Positions 23,675 through 32,790 of a DNA stretch of 42,079 nt are shown piece by piece (positions within the stretch are counted from its first letter, which is position 1; each line of letters starts with the position of its first letter). The notes beneath the pieces are model-generated. The model was given only the letters and a program-made list of their open reading frames with translations, was not told where the DNA came from and made no database searches. The position numbers and the translations under genes are program-made. Source of the DNA: Pseudomonas graminis (GTDB lineage Bacteria; Pseudomonadota; Gammaproteobacteria; Pseudomonadales; Pseudomonadaceae); assembly GCF_900111735.1 (NCBI RefSeq), contig NZ_FOHW01000043.1:1-42079 (forward strand), read 5' to 3'.

Positions 23675-26524
23675 TCAAGCCTCATCCATCGCGGCATTCA
23701 GTGACTTTTCCAGTTTGGCCTTGTAGCGCAGGAACAGGATCGTTTGCCCGCGCGTGTCCCCCAGTATCCCGGACAGGTCCAGATCAGTGATGTAGCAGCG
23801 GTAACGTTGTGGCTCGCGGCGCTGCTCGAGAATCCGTCGCGCCACGACGCTGAACAGCTGATCGCCATACTCCAGCTCGGAAAACTCCATCCCGTCGCAA
23901 TACAGCGTCACGCTGACCTGTCCGGGCGACGCCTCCTCGATGATCGCCTGCACATCAAAAAACGATGGGTCGTTGAGCACTGTTGGTGTCGGGCGATGCT
24001 CAACGCGGCGGGCGCGCCCTGATCCATCAGGGGTTATGCGGTAATACAAAGCCTCCAGCGACGTTGATTCCAGCGGGTTGTCCAGCGGCAGCAGCGTCAC
24101 GCGCCGATACATCAACGATTGAAAAAAGCGCTGCAGCGGCACCAGCAGGCTGGATTCACTGTGATAAGGCACCTGCTGATGCCACAACGCATTGCGCTCA
24201 TCGAGCACGTACAGGTCGGCGTTCGGTTCGTTGATCCGGTAAAACACCTGAATGCACTCGGGCTGGCCGTGCGGGATAAACAGCGACAAGTCCGAGTCGT
24301 CCAGTGCCTGGGGGTCCTGATGAAGCGGGCTGTAGGCGGAAAGCTCTGCGCCCAGATAGTCAAAGAGCGCCGGCAGGTTTTCGAGCGTGACATGACTGAC
24401 CTGGCCGGGGATCATTTTCAGCACGTGATACCGCTGTTCGACCTGGATGAGATAGCGATGATTCAGGCGCCGGTCCAGCAACAGTTGCGCCGTGCCGATG
24501 AGTTCCTCCACGCGCTGGGCGATGGCCTGCGCGCGGTTGTGGCAAAAGCAGCGCACGCGGATGACAGGCCTCGCGGCGTTCTCCGGCGGGCCGTTGAGCA
24601 AGTCTGTCAGGCAGTCCATCAGCGCAGAGGGGCCGTCGAAGCGACTGACCAGCACTTCGTTCCAGCTGTTAAGCGTGATCTGATCGAAGGTCAGCACCAG
24701 ATTTTCGCGTACCCCGGCATAGCTCAGCGAGTCCGTTCGTTCGGTGGTCATCAGAATGTTCAGGTCCTTATGGTGCCTGAGCGGATCGACGCCGACATTG
24801 ACCAGCAGCAGAATCTCACGGGGCACGCTTGGGCTGAGCAGCACCTCTTCCTCGACCATGCCGGCCGGCAGCGCAATGCTCTGCTGTAATGCGCCTTGCA
24901 CATTGAACAGTTCGAACTCGGTCAGATCGCTGATGCCAGGATGCAGCGCCAGGCGCGTACTGCTGTCGATGACGTTGTTGCGATGGCACCACGTGAGCAG
25001 TTCCAGCAACTCGCGACTGCGCTTGATCGGCGCAAACGTTTCCAGCTCGTGGGCACTCAGGCTGCCGTTGTAGAGACACCACTGATACCTGCCGGGCTCG
25101 CGCTTGTTCGGCAGTTGCGCGAGCGTCAGCGTGTCTTCCGCCAGATCCGGCGTGATGCCCGGATTGAGAAACTCCACTTTGCCGGCTTTGCGTTCAAAGG
25201 CTGCATACAAACGCCGGCCGAGCACATTCAAGTCGCGTTTGTTGATCGAATTGACTGCCTTTTGCGCACGGGCGAATTGGGTCAGGAAGCGATAACTGAA
25301 GTTGAGCTCGCCGACCAGTGCACGGCGCTCGCTGGCGACCTGACGCACTTTCCACTGGCTGCGGCTGTCGAGCAGCGCCAACTGACGCTCGTCCCAGTTC
25401 CACTCATTGACCAGCCGCTCCAGCAGCAGGCGCTGCCAACCGTTGCTGCGGTGGCGAGTGGCGCCCGTGAGTTTCTTGTTCACCTTCAGGTACAAACTGC
25501 GGCGTACCAGTTCCAGCCGCTCGGGCTCGCCCCTCGCGAGCAAGTATTCCTCGATGCGCCGGTAGACCATCACGTAGGGGTCCAGCTCGTCGAGGTCGGC
25601 ACGGTTGGCAAACACCGCTTTCTTGAAGCGCATGCTCAGGCACTGCACCTGCGGGTGTTCGCTGGCATAGACCTCAGTCAGCAGCAGCTTGAGCACCGAT
25701 TTGTAGGGCGATTCGATACCTTTGAACAGTTGCCACAGCCCTGCGCCGATGAACTCGCCCGGCGGGATGTGCGACATATTGCCGAGGTCCAGCACCTCGT
25801 CAGCGCGAATAAAGCGTTTCGACAGCAGGGTATGGGTGTATTCGGCGTAGCGCGTTTCCTCGTAGACCGGCACCAGCCACCACATCGGGGTGCGCCCGGC
25901 CAGCCAGATGGCGGTGCGATAAAACTCGTCGAGCAGCAAATAGTGCTGCGTCGTGCCGCAGTCTTCGCCACTCAGCTGTGCATCCCGCTCGCCGACGACA
26001 AAGCGCTCCGGATCAACGAGAAAGAAGTGCGCCTCGGCGCCCATGCTTGCTGCCCAGCTTTCAAGCGACTGGCATTTCTTGCGCAGTTCCTGGATTTCGT
26101 CTGCCGACAGTAGCGGGTCGTGGCAGATCCACACGTCCATGTCGCTCTGGTCGGCCTGGGCGAGGGTGCCAAGGCTGCCCATCAGGAAGATGCCGTGAAT
26201 CGGCTGCGGTGGATTCACCCGGCGTGGTTTGTAGGAGAACGATCGCGTCAGGCGTTGCGCTTCAGCAAGGGCCTGGGCATCAGGCTCGTAATGGGAAACG
26301 CCAGCAGGGGTCGACCCCGACACATAGCCCGGCAACAGAGGATGATTGACATGGAAAAACAGTGGCAGCAGCGAAAGCACGCTTTTCTGGCGTGTCGACA
26401 GGCCTTCGTACGCGCGCGCCAGTCGACTCTCGCTCAGGGCCAGGAAGCGGCTGCGTAACTGGGCAAGGACCTTGCGATCAATGCCCTCATCCAGATCCGG
26501 GCGAATTTCGAAACTACGCGTCAT
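23675..26524 (-). CDS. cyaA: Class I adenylate cyclase
   Basis: Makes cAMP from ATP; the catalytic N-terminal half is cytoplasmic. The length of 949 residues is typical of class I enzymes. The nucleotidyltransferase-type motif MGSLGTLAQADQSDMDVWIC (about 115-134) places the metal-binding Asp128 and Asp130. HYLLLDEFYRTAIWLAGRTPMWW (about 195-217) and the PPGEFIGAGLWQLFKGIESPYKSVLKLLL region (about 255-285) are the conserved catalytic-domain blocks. The C-terminal half is the long regulatory region. It appears to be transcribed alone. cAMP would act through Vfr/Crp elsewhere in the genome. Confidence 0.95.
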   Translation of the reverse strand: MTRSFEIRPDLDEGIDRKVLAQLRSRFLALSESRLARAYEGLSTRQKSVLSLLPLFFHVNHPLLPGYVSGSTPAGVSHYEPDAQALAEAQRLTRSFSYKPRRVNPPQPIHGIFLMGSLGTLAQADQSDMDVWICHDPLLSADEIQELRKKCQSLESWAASMGAEAHFFLVDPERFVVGERDAQLSGEDCGTTQHYLLLDEFYRTAIWLAGRTPMWWLVPVYEETRYAEYTHTLLSKRFIRADEVLDLGNMSHIPPGEFIGAGLWQLFKGIESPYKSVLKLLLTEVYASEHPQVQCLSMRFKKAVFANRADLDELDPYVMVYRRIEEYLLARGEPERLELVRRSLYLKVNKKLTGATRHRSNGWQRLLLERLVNEWNWDERQLALLDSRSQWKVRQVASERRALVGELNFSYRFLTQFARAQKAVNSINKRDLNVLGRRLYAAFERKAGKVEFLNPGITPDLAEDTLTLAQLPNKREPGRYQWCLYNGSLSAHELETFAPIKRSRELLELLTWCHRNNVIDSSTRLALHPGISDLTEFELFNVQGALQQSIALPAGMVEEEVLLSPSVPREILLLVNVGVDPLRHHKDLNILMTTERTDSLSYAGVRENLVLTFDQITLNSWNEVLVSRFDGPSALMDCLTDLLNGPPENAARPVIRVRCFCHNRAQAIAQRVEELIGTAQLLLDRRLNHRYLIQVEQRYHVLKMIPGQVSHVTLENLPALFDYLGAELSAYSPLHQDPQALDDSDLSLFIPHGQPECIQVFYRINEPNADLYVLDERNALWHQQVPYHSESSLLVPLQRFFQSLMYRRVTLLPLDNPLESTSLEALYYRITPDGSGRARRVEHRPTPTVLNDPSFFDVQAIIEEASPGQVSVTLYCDGMEFSELEYGDQLFSVVARRILEQRREPQRYRCYITDLDLSGILGDTRGQTILFLRYKAKLEKSLNAAMDEA

Positions 26525-26671
26525 CGCGACTCGAAGCCGTCGGGCGGCACTGCATGAAGTGAGGGTATAGCGATAATCAAGACAGCTTGGCGTCAGGCCG
26601 GTGGGGCTCGGCTGCGCGTCTTTTTTATGGCGCCATTATTTTATCGGCGCAGCATCGTCGAAATGGAGGAT

Positions 26672-26714
26672 TCGCGAAACCTTTATTTGATGCGTCCAGG
26701 CAAAGGTTTCGCGA
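26672..26714. other. Perfect 13-bp inverted repeat between cyaA and a TIGR02647 gene
   Basis: TCGCGAAACCTTT (26672-26684) and AAAGGTTTCGCGA (26702-26714) are exact complements with a 17-nt loop. The repeat lies 10 bp beyond the stop of the minus-strand TIGR02647 gene and about 150 bp upstream of cyaA. It lacks a T run on either strand, so it is not a classical terminator. It may be a processing hairpin or a protein-binding site. Confidence 0.6.
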
Positions 26715-26723
26715 GGGACGAAG

Positions 26724-26975
26724 TCAGGCAGCTTCCTGGCTTGTGGCAAGAATGATCAACAGTGATTGAGCGTGGTCGGCGGCATCCAGCCCCAGGCTGG
26801 TCAAGTAGCCTCCGTCGTGTTGCGTGGTGAGGCCTTTGTCGAAGAGTCGTTGGGCGGCAGCGATGGCTGTGGGAGCCGCAGAATGGTGGTGGACCTTCAG
26901 TCCCTCTTTGGTGTTGCTCAGATTGAACAGCGACAGGATTTCCAGCTCGGCAACCAATTCAGGGGTAAACGACAT
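26724..26975 (-). CDS. TIGR02647 family small conserved protein
   Basis: An 83-residue protein starting MSFTPELVAELEILSLFNLSNTKEGLKVHH, matching the TIGR02647 family known from Pseudomonas and relatives, whose function is unknown. The C-terminal half, AAAQRLFDKGLTTQHDGGYLTSLGLDAADHAQSL, looks like a small winged-helix-like fold. There is no signal or membrane segment. AGCACC-type sequence and a weak GGAG lie near the ATG. It lies between cyaA and the acidic hypothetical gene on the same strand. Confidence 0.82.
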   Translation of the reverse strand: MSFTPELVAELEILSLFNLSNTKEGLKVHHHSAAPTAIAAAQRLFDKGLTTQHDGGYLTSLGLDAADHAQSLLIILATSQEAA

Positions 26976-27145
26976 AGGTGCTCCAGACTTTTTCCAGTGG
27001 ATACACCGCGATCAGAATCGCAGGCGTGACGGCCCCGTCGCCATGCAGCAGCGAGGCTGTTGGAGTGTAGTCAGGTCTGGGAATTTTGCAGGAAGTATCT
27101 GGCCGGTCGTCAGGTCGGGTGAGCGACCGGCATTTTTCGCGGGTT

Positions 27146-27439
27146 TTACTCGTCTTCAGCCAGCTTTACACCGGGTGGCATGTCGGGCAACGCCCGCAGC
27201 GCCGCTTCATACCAGACGGTATTGAACGGACGGTCATCTTCCAGGATCCCGTCAATCTCTACCGCAAGCACATGGGCCATCATCACCAGAATCTCTTCTC
27301 GCTCGTAGCCCACCAGCGTCAGCTTGTTGAACGTGGCCTTGGCCGCTGGCGGGTTATCGCTTTCGATCTGATTTTCAATGGCCTGAATCAGCGTCGTTTC
27401 AGCGAATTCTTCTTCGTCGTTTTCGATGTTGTCGCTCAT
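27146..27439 (-). CDS. Conserved hypothetical acidic protein upstream-linked to argH
   Basis: The ATG at 27439 (MSDNIENDEEEF) gives 97 residues; a more upstream ATG at 27481 is less likely. The protein is acidic throughout and predicted alpha-helical, with no signal peptide or Cys pair. AKATFNKLTLVGYEREEILVMMAHVLAVEIDGIL (about 35-68) is the most ordered part, and NTVWYEAALRALPDMPP follows. I do not recognise a characterised family; DUF1841-type small proteins have a similar pattern. It lies 63 bp downstream of argH on the same strand and is probably in the same transcript. Confidence 0.8.
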   Translation of the reverse strand: MSDNIENDEEEFAETTLIQAIENQIESDNPPAAKATFNKLTLVGYEREEILVMMAHVLAVEIDGILEDDRPFNTVWYEAALRALPDMPPGVKLAEDE

Positions 27440-27471
27440 GTCGTTCTCGATGTCTTGCCAATTAGATGGAA

Positions 27472-27488
27472 TCGCCCCCACGGGGCGA
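27472..27488 (-). other. Short hairpin between argH and the following gene
   Basis: TCGCCCC and GGGGCGA form a 7-bp stem with a 3-nt loop, 15 nt after the argH stop. No T run follows in the direction of transcription, so it may be an attenuator or an mRNA-stability structure rather than a full terminator. Confidence 0.4.
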
Positions 27489-27502
27489 CCCCTTTGATGC
27501 GC

Positions 27503-28897
27503 TCAGCGGCTGGCGAGCAAGTGCTGGCCACGCACGACCGCTGCCTTGACCTGCTCAGGCGCCGTGCCGCCGATGTGGTTGCGGGCATTGACCGAACCTT
27601 CGAGCGTCAGCACCGCGAACACATCCTGTTCGATTTGGTCGCTGAACTGACGCAGCTCGTCCAGCGTCATCTCGGCCAGGTCTTTGCCGGTCTCAACGCC
27701 GTGCTTCACCGCGTGGCCGACGATCTCGTGGCAGTCGCGGAACGGAAGGCCACGGCGGACCAGATAGTCGGCGAGGTCGGTGGCGGTGGAGAATCCACGC
27801 AGCGCGGCCTCGCGCATCATGGCGTGCTTCGGCTTGATCGCCGGGATCATGTCGGCGAAGGCACGCAGCGAATCGCGCAAGGTGTCGGCGGCGTCGAACA
27901 GTGGCTCCTTGTCTTCCTGATTGTCCTTGTTGTAGGCCAGCGGCTGGCCCTTCATCAAGGTCAACAGGCCCATCAACGCGCCAAACACACGTCCGCTCTT
28001 GCCACGGACCAGCTCGGGCACATCAGGGTTTTTCTTTTGCGGCATGATCGAGCTGCCGGTGCAGAAGCGATCAGGCAGGTCGATGAACTGAAATTGCGCG
28101 CTCGTCCAGAGCACCAGCTCTTCGGAGAAGCGCGACAAATGCATCATCGCGATGCTCGCGGCGGAGCAGAATTCGATGGCGAAGTCGCGATCGGAGACGC
28201 TGTCCAGCGAGTTACCGCCTACTGCTTCGAAACCCAGCAGCTGGCAGGTCAGTTCGCGGTCGATCGGGTACGTGGTGCCGGCCAGCGCGGCGCTGCCCAG
28301 TGGCATGCGGTTGGTGCGTTTGCGGCAATCGACCAGGCGCTCGTAATCGCGGCTGAGCATTTCGAACCACGCGAGCATGTGGTGGCCGAATGTCACCGGT
28401 TGCGCGGTCTGCAGGTGAGTGAAGCCCGGCATGATGGTCTCGGCTTCGCGCTCGGCCAGCCCTAGCAGACCTGCTTGCAGGCGAGTGATCTCAGCCAGAA
28501 TAAGGTCGATTTCGTCACGCAGCCACAGGCGGATGTCGGTGGCGACCTGATCGTTCCGGCTGCGCCCGGTGTGCAATTTTTTACCGGTGACGCCGATGCG
28601 GTCGGTCAGACGCGCTTCGATGTTCATGTGTACGTCTTCGAGGTCCACGCGCCAGTCGAACGTGCCGGCTTCGATCTCGCCCTGAATGCCCTTCAGCCCG
28701 TCGATGATGGTGTCGCGCTCGGCGTCGGTGAGCACACCGACCTTGGCCAGCATCGTGGCGTGGGCAATGGAGCCCATGATGTCGTGGCGATAAAGACGTT
28801 GATCGAAGGTAACGGAGGCGGTGAAGCGTGCGACGAAGGCGTCGACGGGTTCACTGAAGCGGCCGCCCCAGGACTGGTTGGTCTTGTCGGTGCTCAT
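27503..28897 (-). CDS. argH: Argininosuccinate lyase
   Basis: Cleaves argininosuccinate to arginine and fumarate, the last step of arginine synthesis. The 464-residue protein belongs to the fumarase/aspartase superfamily. The superfamily signature GSSIMPQKKNPD, with the catalytic Ser loop, is present. TGKKLHTGRSRNDQVATD and MPGFTHLQTAQPVTFGHH also match ASL precisely. It is divergent from algZ, the arrangement known for argH-algZ(fimS)-algR in P. aeruginosa. AGCACC precedes the ATG, with GCGAGCGAA upstream. Confidence 0.97.
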   Translation of the reverse strand: MSTDKTNQSWGGRFSEPVDAFVARFTASVTFDQRLYRHDIMGSIAHATMLAKVGVLTDAERDTIIDGLKGIQGEIEAGTFDWRVDLEDVHMNIEARLTDRIGVTGKKLHTGRSRNDQVATDIRLWLRDEIDLILAEITRLQAGLLGLAEREAETIMPGFTHLQTAQPVTFGHHMLAWFEMLSRDYERLVDCRKRTNRMPLGSAALAGTTYPIDRELTCQLLGFEAVGGNSLDSVSDRDFAIEFCSAASIAMMHLSRFSEELVLWTSAQFQFIDLPDRFCTGSSIMPQKKNPDVPELVRGKSGRVFGALMGLLTLMKGQPLAYNKDNQEDKEPLFDAADTLRDSLRAFADMIPAIKPKHAMMREAALRGFSTATDLADYLVRRGLPFRDCHEIVGHAVKHGVETGKDLAEMTLDELRQFSDQIEQDVFAVLTLEGSVNARNHIGGTAPEQVKAAVVRGQHLLASR

Positions 28898-29043
28898 GAT
28901 TCGCTCGCTGCTGTGCTGGTGGCTGAAACTGATGAAAAACCGGCGCCGGCCGATTCTAAAGACGCGGGCGATGATAACAGCATTGCCGTTTATTTATCCC
29001 CGACGGCTTGCCCGCAACGGTATCAGCGAAGAGACTGTCGGCC

Positions 29044-30126
29044 ATGCAGAACGAGCGCAAACATCCGGGCCAGAGCAGTGCGCCCGGTAAAGAGTTTTTC
29101 CTCCCGGAACTGTGTCTGCCCCAGGCGTTGCTGATGCTGGTAGTGCTGGCAGAGTTGCTGGTCTTCGTGCTTGTGCTCATCGAACCCATGCGGCCGGATT
29201 TCGACTGGGTGCGGCTGGCGCTGATTTCTCTTTTCGTGCAGTGGATCGTGCTGCTGTCCGCCGCGCTACTGTGCGGCTTGCGCCCCTGGCTGGCGCGCCT
29301 GCGTGCTGGCGTGGCCGGCTGCATAGGTTGTCTGCTGGTGGTGGCGGTGACGCTGATGTGCACTGCCGTGACTGACTATTACCAGGTGAATCCCCCGACC
29401 TCGTTCGATGGGGTTGTCGAGCGGTACCTGCGCTACGCGCTGATCGCCTTGATCATGTCCGCGCTGATGCTGCGCTACTTCTACCTTCAGAGTCAGTGGC
29501 GCAAGCAACAGCAGGCCGAGCTTCAGGCCAGGATCGAGTCGCTGCAAGCGCGTATCCGTCCGCACTTTCTGTTTAATACACTCAACAGCATCGCCAGCCT
29601 GGTGACCAGCGACCCGGTCAAAGCGGAGCAGGCGGTGCTTGATCTGTCCGACCTGTTCAGGGCCAGTCTGGGCAAGCCCGGCAGCCTGACAACATGGCGC
29701 GAAGAGCTCGAATTGGCGAAACGCTATTTATCGATTGAGCAATATCGACTTGGCGAGCGTCTACAGTTGGACTGGGCCGTAAGTGCAATTCCTGACGACT
29801 TGCCAATTCCCCAGCTAACCTTGCAGCCATTACTGGAAAACGCGTTGATTTACGGTATCGCGCCCCGTGTTGAAGGCGGCGTGGTCAGAGTTGAGGCGGA
29901 CTACGAACGGGGAGTATTCATATTGCGCGTCAGTAATCCTTACGATGAGGTCGTCTTACGGCAAAACCCAAGCGGCACTCAGCAGGCCTTGGCAAACATC
30001 GGCGCTCGAATCACGGCACTTTTCGGCCCCCTCGCCAGTCTGAGCGTGGAGCGCCGAGACGGTCGTCACTTCACCTGTCTACGCTATCCTTGTGCGAGAC
30101 TCACGCAGGAAGCCAGAGCTATATGA
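29044..30126 (+). CDS. algZ: AlgZ/FimS sensor kinase (LytS-type)
   Basis: The ATG at 29044 gives 360 residues; an upstream start at 29008 is not needed. Four hydrophobic segments (about 25-45, 58-78, 90-112, 130-148) are followed by a His_kinase domain with His174 in ARIRPHFLFNTLNSIASL, the LytS/YehU-family phosphorylation site. The C-terminal ATPase has LQPLLENALIYGI, but the following Gly-rich boxes are weak, as described for P. aeruginosa FimS. It partners AlgR in control of alginate, type IV pili and virulence genes. It overlaps algR by 4 bp (ATGA). Confidence 0.94.
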   Translation: MQNERKHPGQSSAPGKEFFLPELCLPQALLMLVVLAELLVFVLVLIEPMRPDFDWVRLALISLFVQWIVLLSAALLCGLRPWLARLRAGVAGCIGCLLVVAVTLMCTAVTDYYQVNPPTSFDGVVERYLRYALIALIMSALMLRYFYLQSQWRKQQQAELQARIESLQARIRPHFLFNTLNSIASLVTSDPVKAEQAVLDLSDLFRASLGKPGSLTTWREELELAKRYLSIEQYRLGERLQLDWAVSAIPDDLPIPQLTLQPLLENALIYGIAPRVEGGVVRVEADYERGVFILRVSNPYDEVVLRQNPSGTQQALANIGARITALFGPLASLSVERRDGRHFTCLRYPCARLTQEARAI

Positions 30127-30869
30127 ATGTCCTGATCGTTGATGACGAACCCCTAGCCCGAGACCGCCTGAGCCGTATGGTAAGTGAGCTCGAGGGTTAC
30201 AAGGTTCTGGAACCCAGCGCCACAAATGGCGAAGAAGCATTGCAGCTGATTGAAAATTTGAAGCCTGACGTGGTGTTGCTGGATATCCGCATGCCCGGCC
30301 TGGATGGACTTCAGGTTGCGGCAAAACTGTGCGAGCGCGACACCCCGCCAGCCGTCGTGTTCTGCACGGCCCACGATGAATTCGCGCTGGAGGCCTTCCA
30401 GGTCAGTGCCGTGGGTTATCTGGTCAAACCGGTTCGTCCCGAGCACTTGCTTGAGGCGTTGCGCAAGGCCGAGCGGCCGAATCGTGTGCAATTGGCGGCG
30501 ATGACCCGGCCTGCTGCTGAAAGTGGTACCGGCCCGCGCAGCCACATTAGCGCGCGTACCCGAAAGGGCATTGAGCTGATTCCGCTGGCCGAGGTGATCT
30601 ACTTCATCGCGGATCACAAGTACGTGACCCTGCGCCACGAAGGTGGCGAAGTGCTGCTGGATGAACCGCTTAAAGCCCTTGAAGACGAGTTCGGCGACCG
30701 GTTCGTACGCATCCACCGAAACGCGCTGGTCGCCCGGGAGCGCATCGAACGCCTGCAGCGCACGCCATTGGGCCACTTCCAGTTGTTTCTGAAGGGGCTC
30801 AACGGCGATGCGTTGATCGTCAGCCGCCGGCACGTTGCCGGTGTGCGCAAGATGATGCAGCAGTTGTAA
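30123..30869 (+). CDS. algR: Response regulator AlgR (LytTR DNA-binding domain)
   Basis: A 248-residue regulator. The receiver domain (1-120) has the acidic pocket D7/D8, phosphoacceptor Asp54 in VVLLDIRMPGLDG, Thr in FCTAHDEF and Lys in YLVKPVRP. After a linker, the LytTR domain (about 140-245) contains IELIPLAEVIYFIADHKYVTLRH and FVRIHRNALVARERIERL. It controls alginate and twitching motility genes together with AlgZ. The ATG overlaps the algZ stop (ATGA), implying translational coupling. Confidence 0.96.
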   Translation: MNVLIVDDEPLARDRLSRMVSELEGYKVLEPSATNGEEALQLIENLKPDVVLLDIRMPGLDGLQVAAKLCERDTPPAVVFCTAHDEFALEAFQVSAVGYLVKPVRPEHLLEALRKAERPNRVQLAAMTRPAAESGTGPRSHISARTRKGIELIPLAEVIYFIADHKYVTLRHEGGEVLLDEPLKALEDEFGDRFVRIHRNALVARERIERLQRTPLGHFQLFLKGLNGDALIVSRRHVAGVRKMMQQL

Positions 30870-31029
30870 GGGAGTGCCGCGAGGAGCATGCCGTCATGCG
30901 GGCGACACGCCGTCGCATGGCGTACGCAGGTTGATTGAGATCATGATGCGCGCAGATTGAATACAGCCATTCGGCCCGATCCGGCCGAGCTGTTATTATT
31001 CGCCGCATTCACTCAGCACGGACCGGTTC

Positions 31030-31971
31030 ATGTCTTCTCGCGAAATCCGCATCGCCACCCGCAAAAGCGCTCTGGCCCTCTGGCAAGCCGAATACGTCAA
31101 GGCGCGTCTGGAGCAGGCTCATCCCGGTCTGATCGTGACGCTGGTGCCGATGGTCAGTCGCGGCGACAAGCTGCTGGACTCGCCGCTGTCGAAAATCGGT
31201 GGCAAAGGCCTGTTCGTCAAGGAGCTGGAAACAGCCCTGATGGAGCACAACGCCGACATCGCCGTTCACTCGATGAAAGACGTCCCGATGGACTTCCCTC
31301 AGGGCCTCGGCCTGTTCTGCATCTGCGAACGCGAAGACCCCCGCGACGCCTTCGTTTCCAATACCTACGCCAGTCTCGATGACCTGCCCGCCGGCGCTGT
31401 GGTGGGCACGTCGAGCCTGCGTCGGCAGGCTCAGTTGCTGGCGCGTCGGCCAGACCTGCAAATCCGGTTTCTGCGCGGCAACGTCAATACGCGTCTCGCC
31501 AAGCTGGATGCAGGCGAGTACGACGCGATCATCCTTGCCGCTGCCGGCCTGATCCGCCTGGGTTTCGAAGAGCGCATTACCGCGCCCATCAGCATCGACC
31601 ACAGCTTGCCGGCTGGCGGGCAGGGCGCGGTGGGCATCGAATGCCGCAGCGTCGATATCGAAGTGCATGCCTTGCTGGCCCCGTTGCACCATGACGACAC
31701 CGCCGTGAGGGTTACCGCTGAGCGTGCGCTCAACAAGCACCTCAACGGCGGATGCCAAGTGCCGATCGCCTGTTATGCCGTGCTGGAAGGCGAACAACTC
31801 TGGTTGCGCGGTCTGGTGGGCGATCCCTCCGGCACGGTGCTGCTGCATGCCGAAGCGCGTGCGCCACAAGTGGACGCTCAAGCGTTGGGCGTACAAGTGG
31901 CAGAAGCGCTGCTGGCTCAAGGTGCCGCGAAGATTCTCAAAGCGGTCTACGGCGAGGCAGGCGACGAGTGA
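31030..31971 (+). CDS. hemC: Porphobilinogen deaminase (hydroxymethylbilane synthase)
   Basis: Joins four porphobilinogen molecules into hydroxymethylbilane for heme synthesis. The protein is 313 residues. Cys242 in LNGGCQVPI carries the dipyrromethane cofactor. IRIATRKSALALWQAE, HSMKDVPMDFPQGL and GTSSLRRQAQLLARRPDL are the conserved substrate-binding blocks. It heads hemC-hemD-hemX-hemY and overlaps hemD by 4 bp. It lies 160 bp downstream of algR, as in other Pseudomonas. Confidence 0.97.
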   Translation: MSSREIRIATRKSALALWQAEYVKARLEQAHPGLIVTLVPMVSRGDKLLDSPLSKIGGKGLFVKELETALMEHNADIAVHSMKDVPMDFPQGLGLFCICEREDPRDAFVSNTYASLDDLPAGAVVGTSSLRRQAQLLARRPDLQIRFLRGNVNTRLAKLDAGEYDAIILAAAGLIRLGFEERITAPISIDHSLPAGGQGAVGIECRSVDIEVHALLAPLHHDDTAVRVTAERALNKHLNGGCQVPIACYAVLEGEQLWLRGLVGDPSGTVLLHAEARAPQVDAQALGVQVAEALLAQGAAKILKAVYGEAGDE

Positions 31972-32741
31972 AGACCTGGCGTTTGCTGCTCACGCGTCCT
32001 GCTGAAGAGTCGCGGGCCCTGGCGCAGACGCTGGCTGAAGTCGGCGTCTACAGCGCCAGCCTCCCCTTGCTGGAGATTGAGCCGCTGCCGGTTTCAGAAG
32101 CCAACCGTTCGATCATTTACGACCTAGCGGCCTACTGCGCCGTCATCGTCGTCAGCAAACCGGCCGCGCGCCTTGGGCTGGCAATGCTTGACGAAGTCTG
32201 GCCGCAGCCGCCGATGCAGAAGTGGTTCACCGTCGGCGCTGCAACCGCGCAAATCCTCGATGACTATGGCCTGCACGTGTTCTTCCCCGCGCAGGGTGAC
32301 GACAGCGAAGCGTTGCTCGACCTGCCGCAGTTTCAACAAGCCGTCTCGGGATACGACCCCAAAGTGCTGATTATGCGCGGCGAAGAAGGACGCGAGCTGC
32401 TGGCCGAGCGGTTGCGTGAGCGTGGTGTGGTGGTCGATTACCTGCCGCTGTATCGTCGCCACCTGCCGCAATACCCGGCTTTCGTGCTGCCCGACACGGT
32501 TAAAGCGGAACGCTTGAATGGGCTGGTGGTCAGCAGTGGACAGGGTTTCGAGCATCTGCGCGAGTTGGCGGGTGATGCCTGGCCTGCGCTTGCACAAATG
32601 CCTTTGTTTGTACCGAGCCCCCGGGTCGCCGAAATGGCGCGTGCCGCCGGGGCTCTTATCGTAGTGGACTGCCGTGGCGCCAGCGCCCCGGCCTTGCTGG
32701 CAGCATTGCGCGAACACACCGCGCCTGCCTCACAGGCGTAA
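31968..32741 (+). CDS. hemD: Uroporphyrinogen-III synthase
   Basis: Cyclises hydroxymethylbilane to uroporphyrinogen III. The protein is 257 residues from the GTG at 31968, whose GTGA overlaps the hemC stop. Two alpha/beta lobes are recognisable: LLLTRPAEESRALAQTLAEVGV with VIVVSKPAARLGL, then FTVGAATAQILDDYGL and VLIMRGEEGRELLAERLRERGV. The family is poorly conserved, so position in the operon supports the call. Confidence 0.93.
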   Translation: MKTWRLLLTRPAEESRALAQTLAEVGVYSASLPLLEIEPLPVSEANRSIIYDLAAYCAVIVVSKPAARLGLAMLDEVWPQPPMQKWFTVGAATAQILDDYGLHVFFPAQGDDSEALLDLPQFQQAVSGYDPKVLIMRGEEGRELLAERLRERGVVVDYLPLYRRHLPQYPAFVLPDTVKAERLNGLVVSSGQGFEHLRELAGDAWPALAQMPLFVPSPRVAEMARAAGALIVVDCRGASAPALLAALREHTAPASQA

Positions 32742-32790
32742 TGGTCGATCAGTCGGATTACGCAACGCCCAAAATGCAAAGGATGGACAC

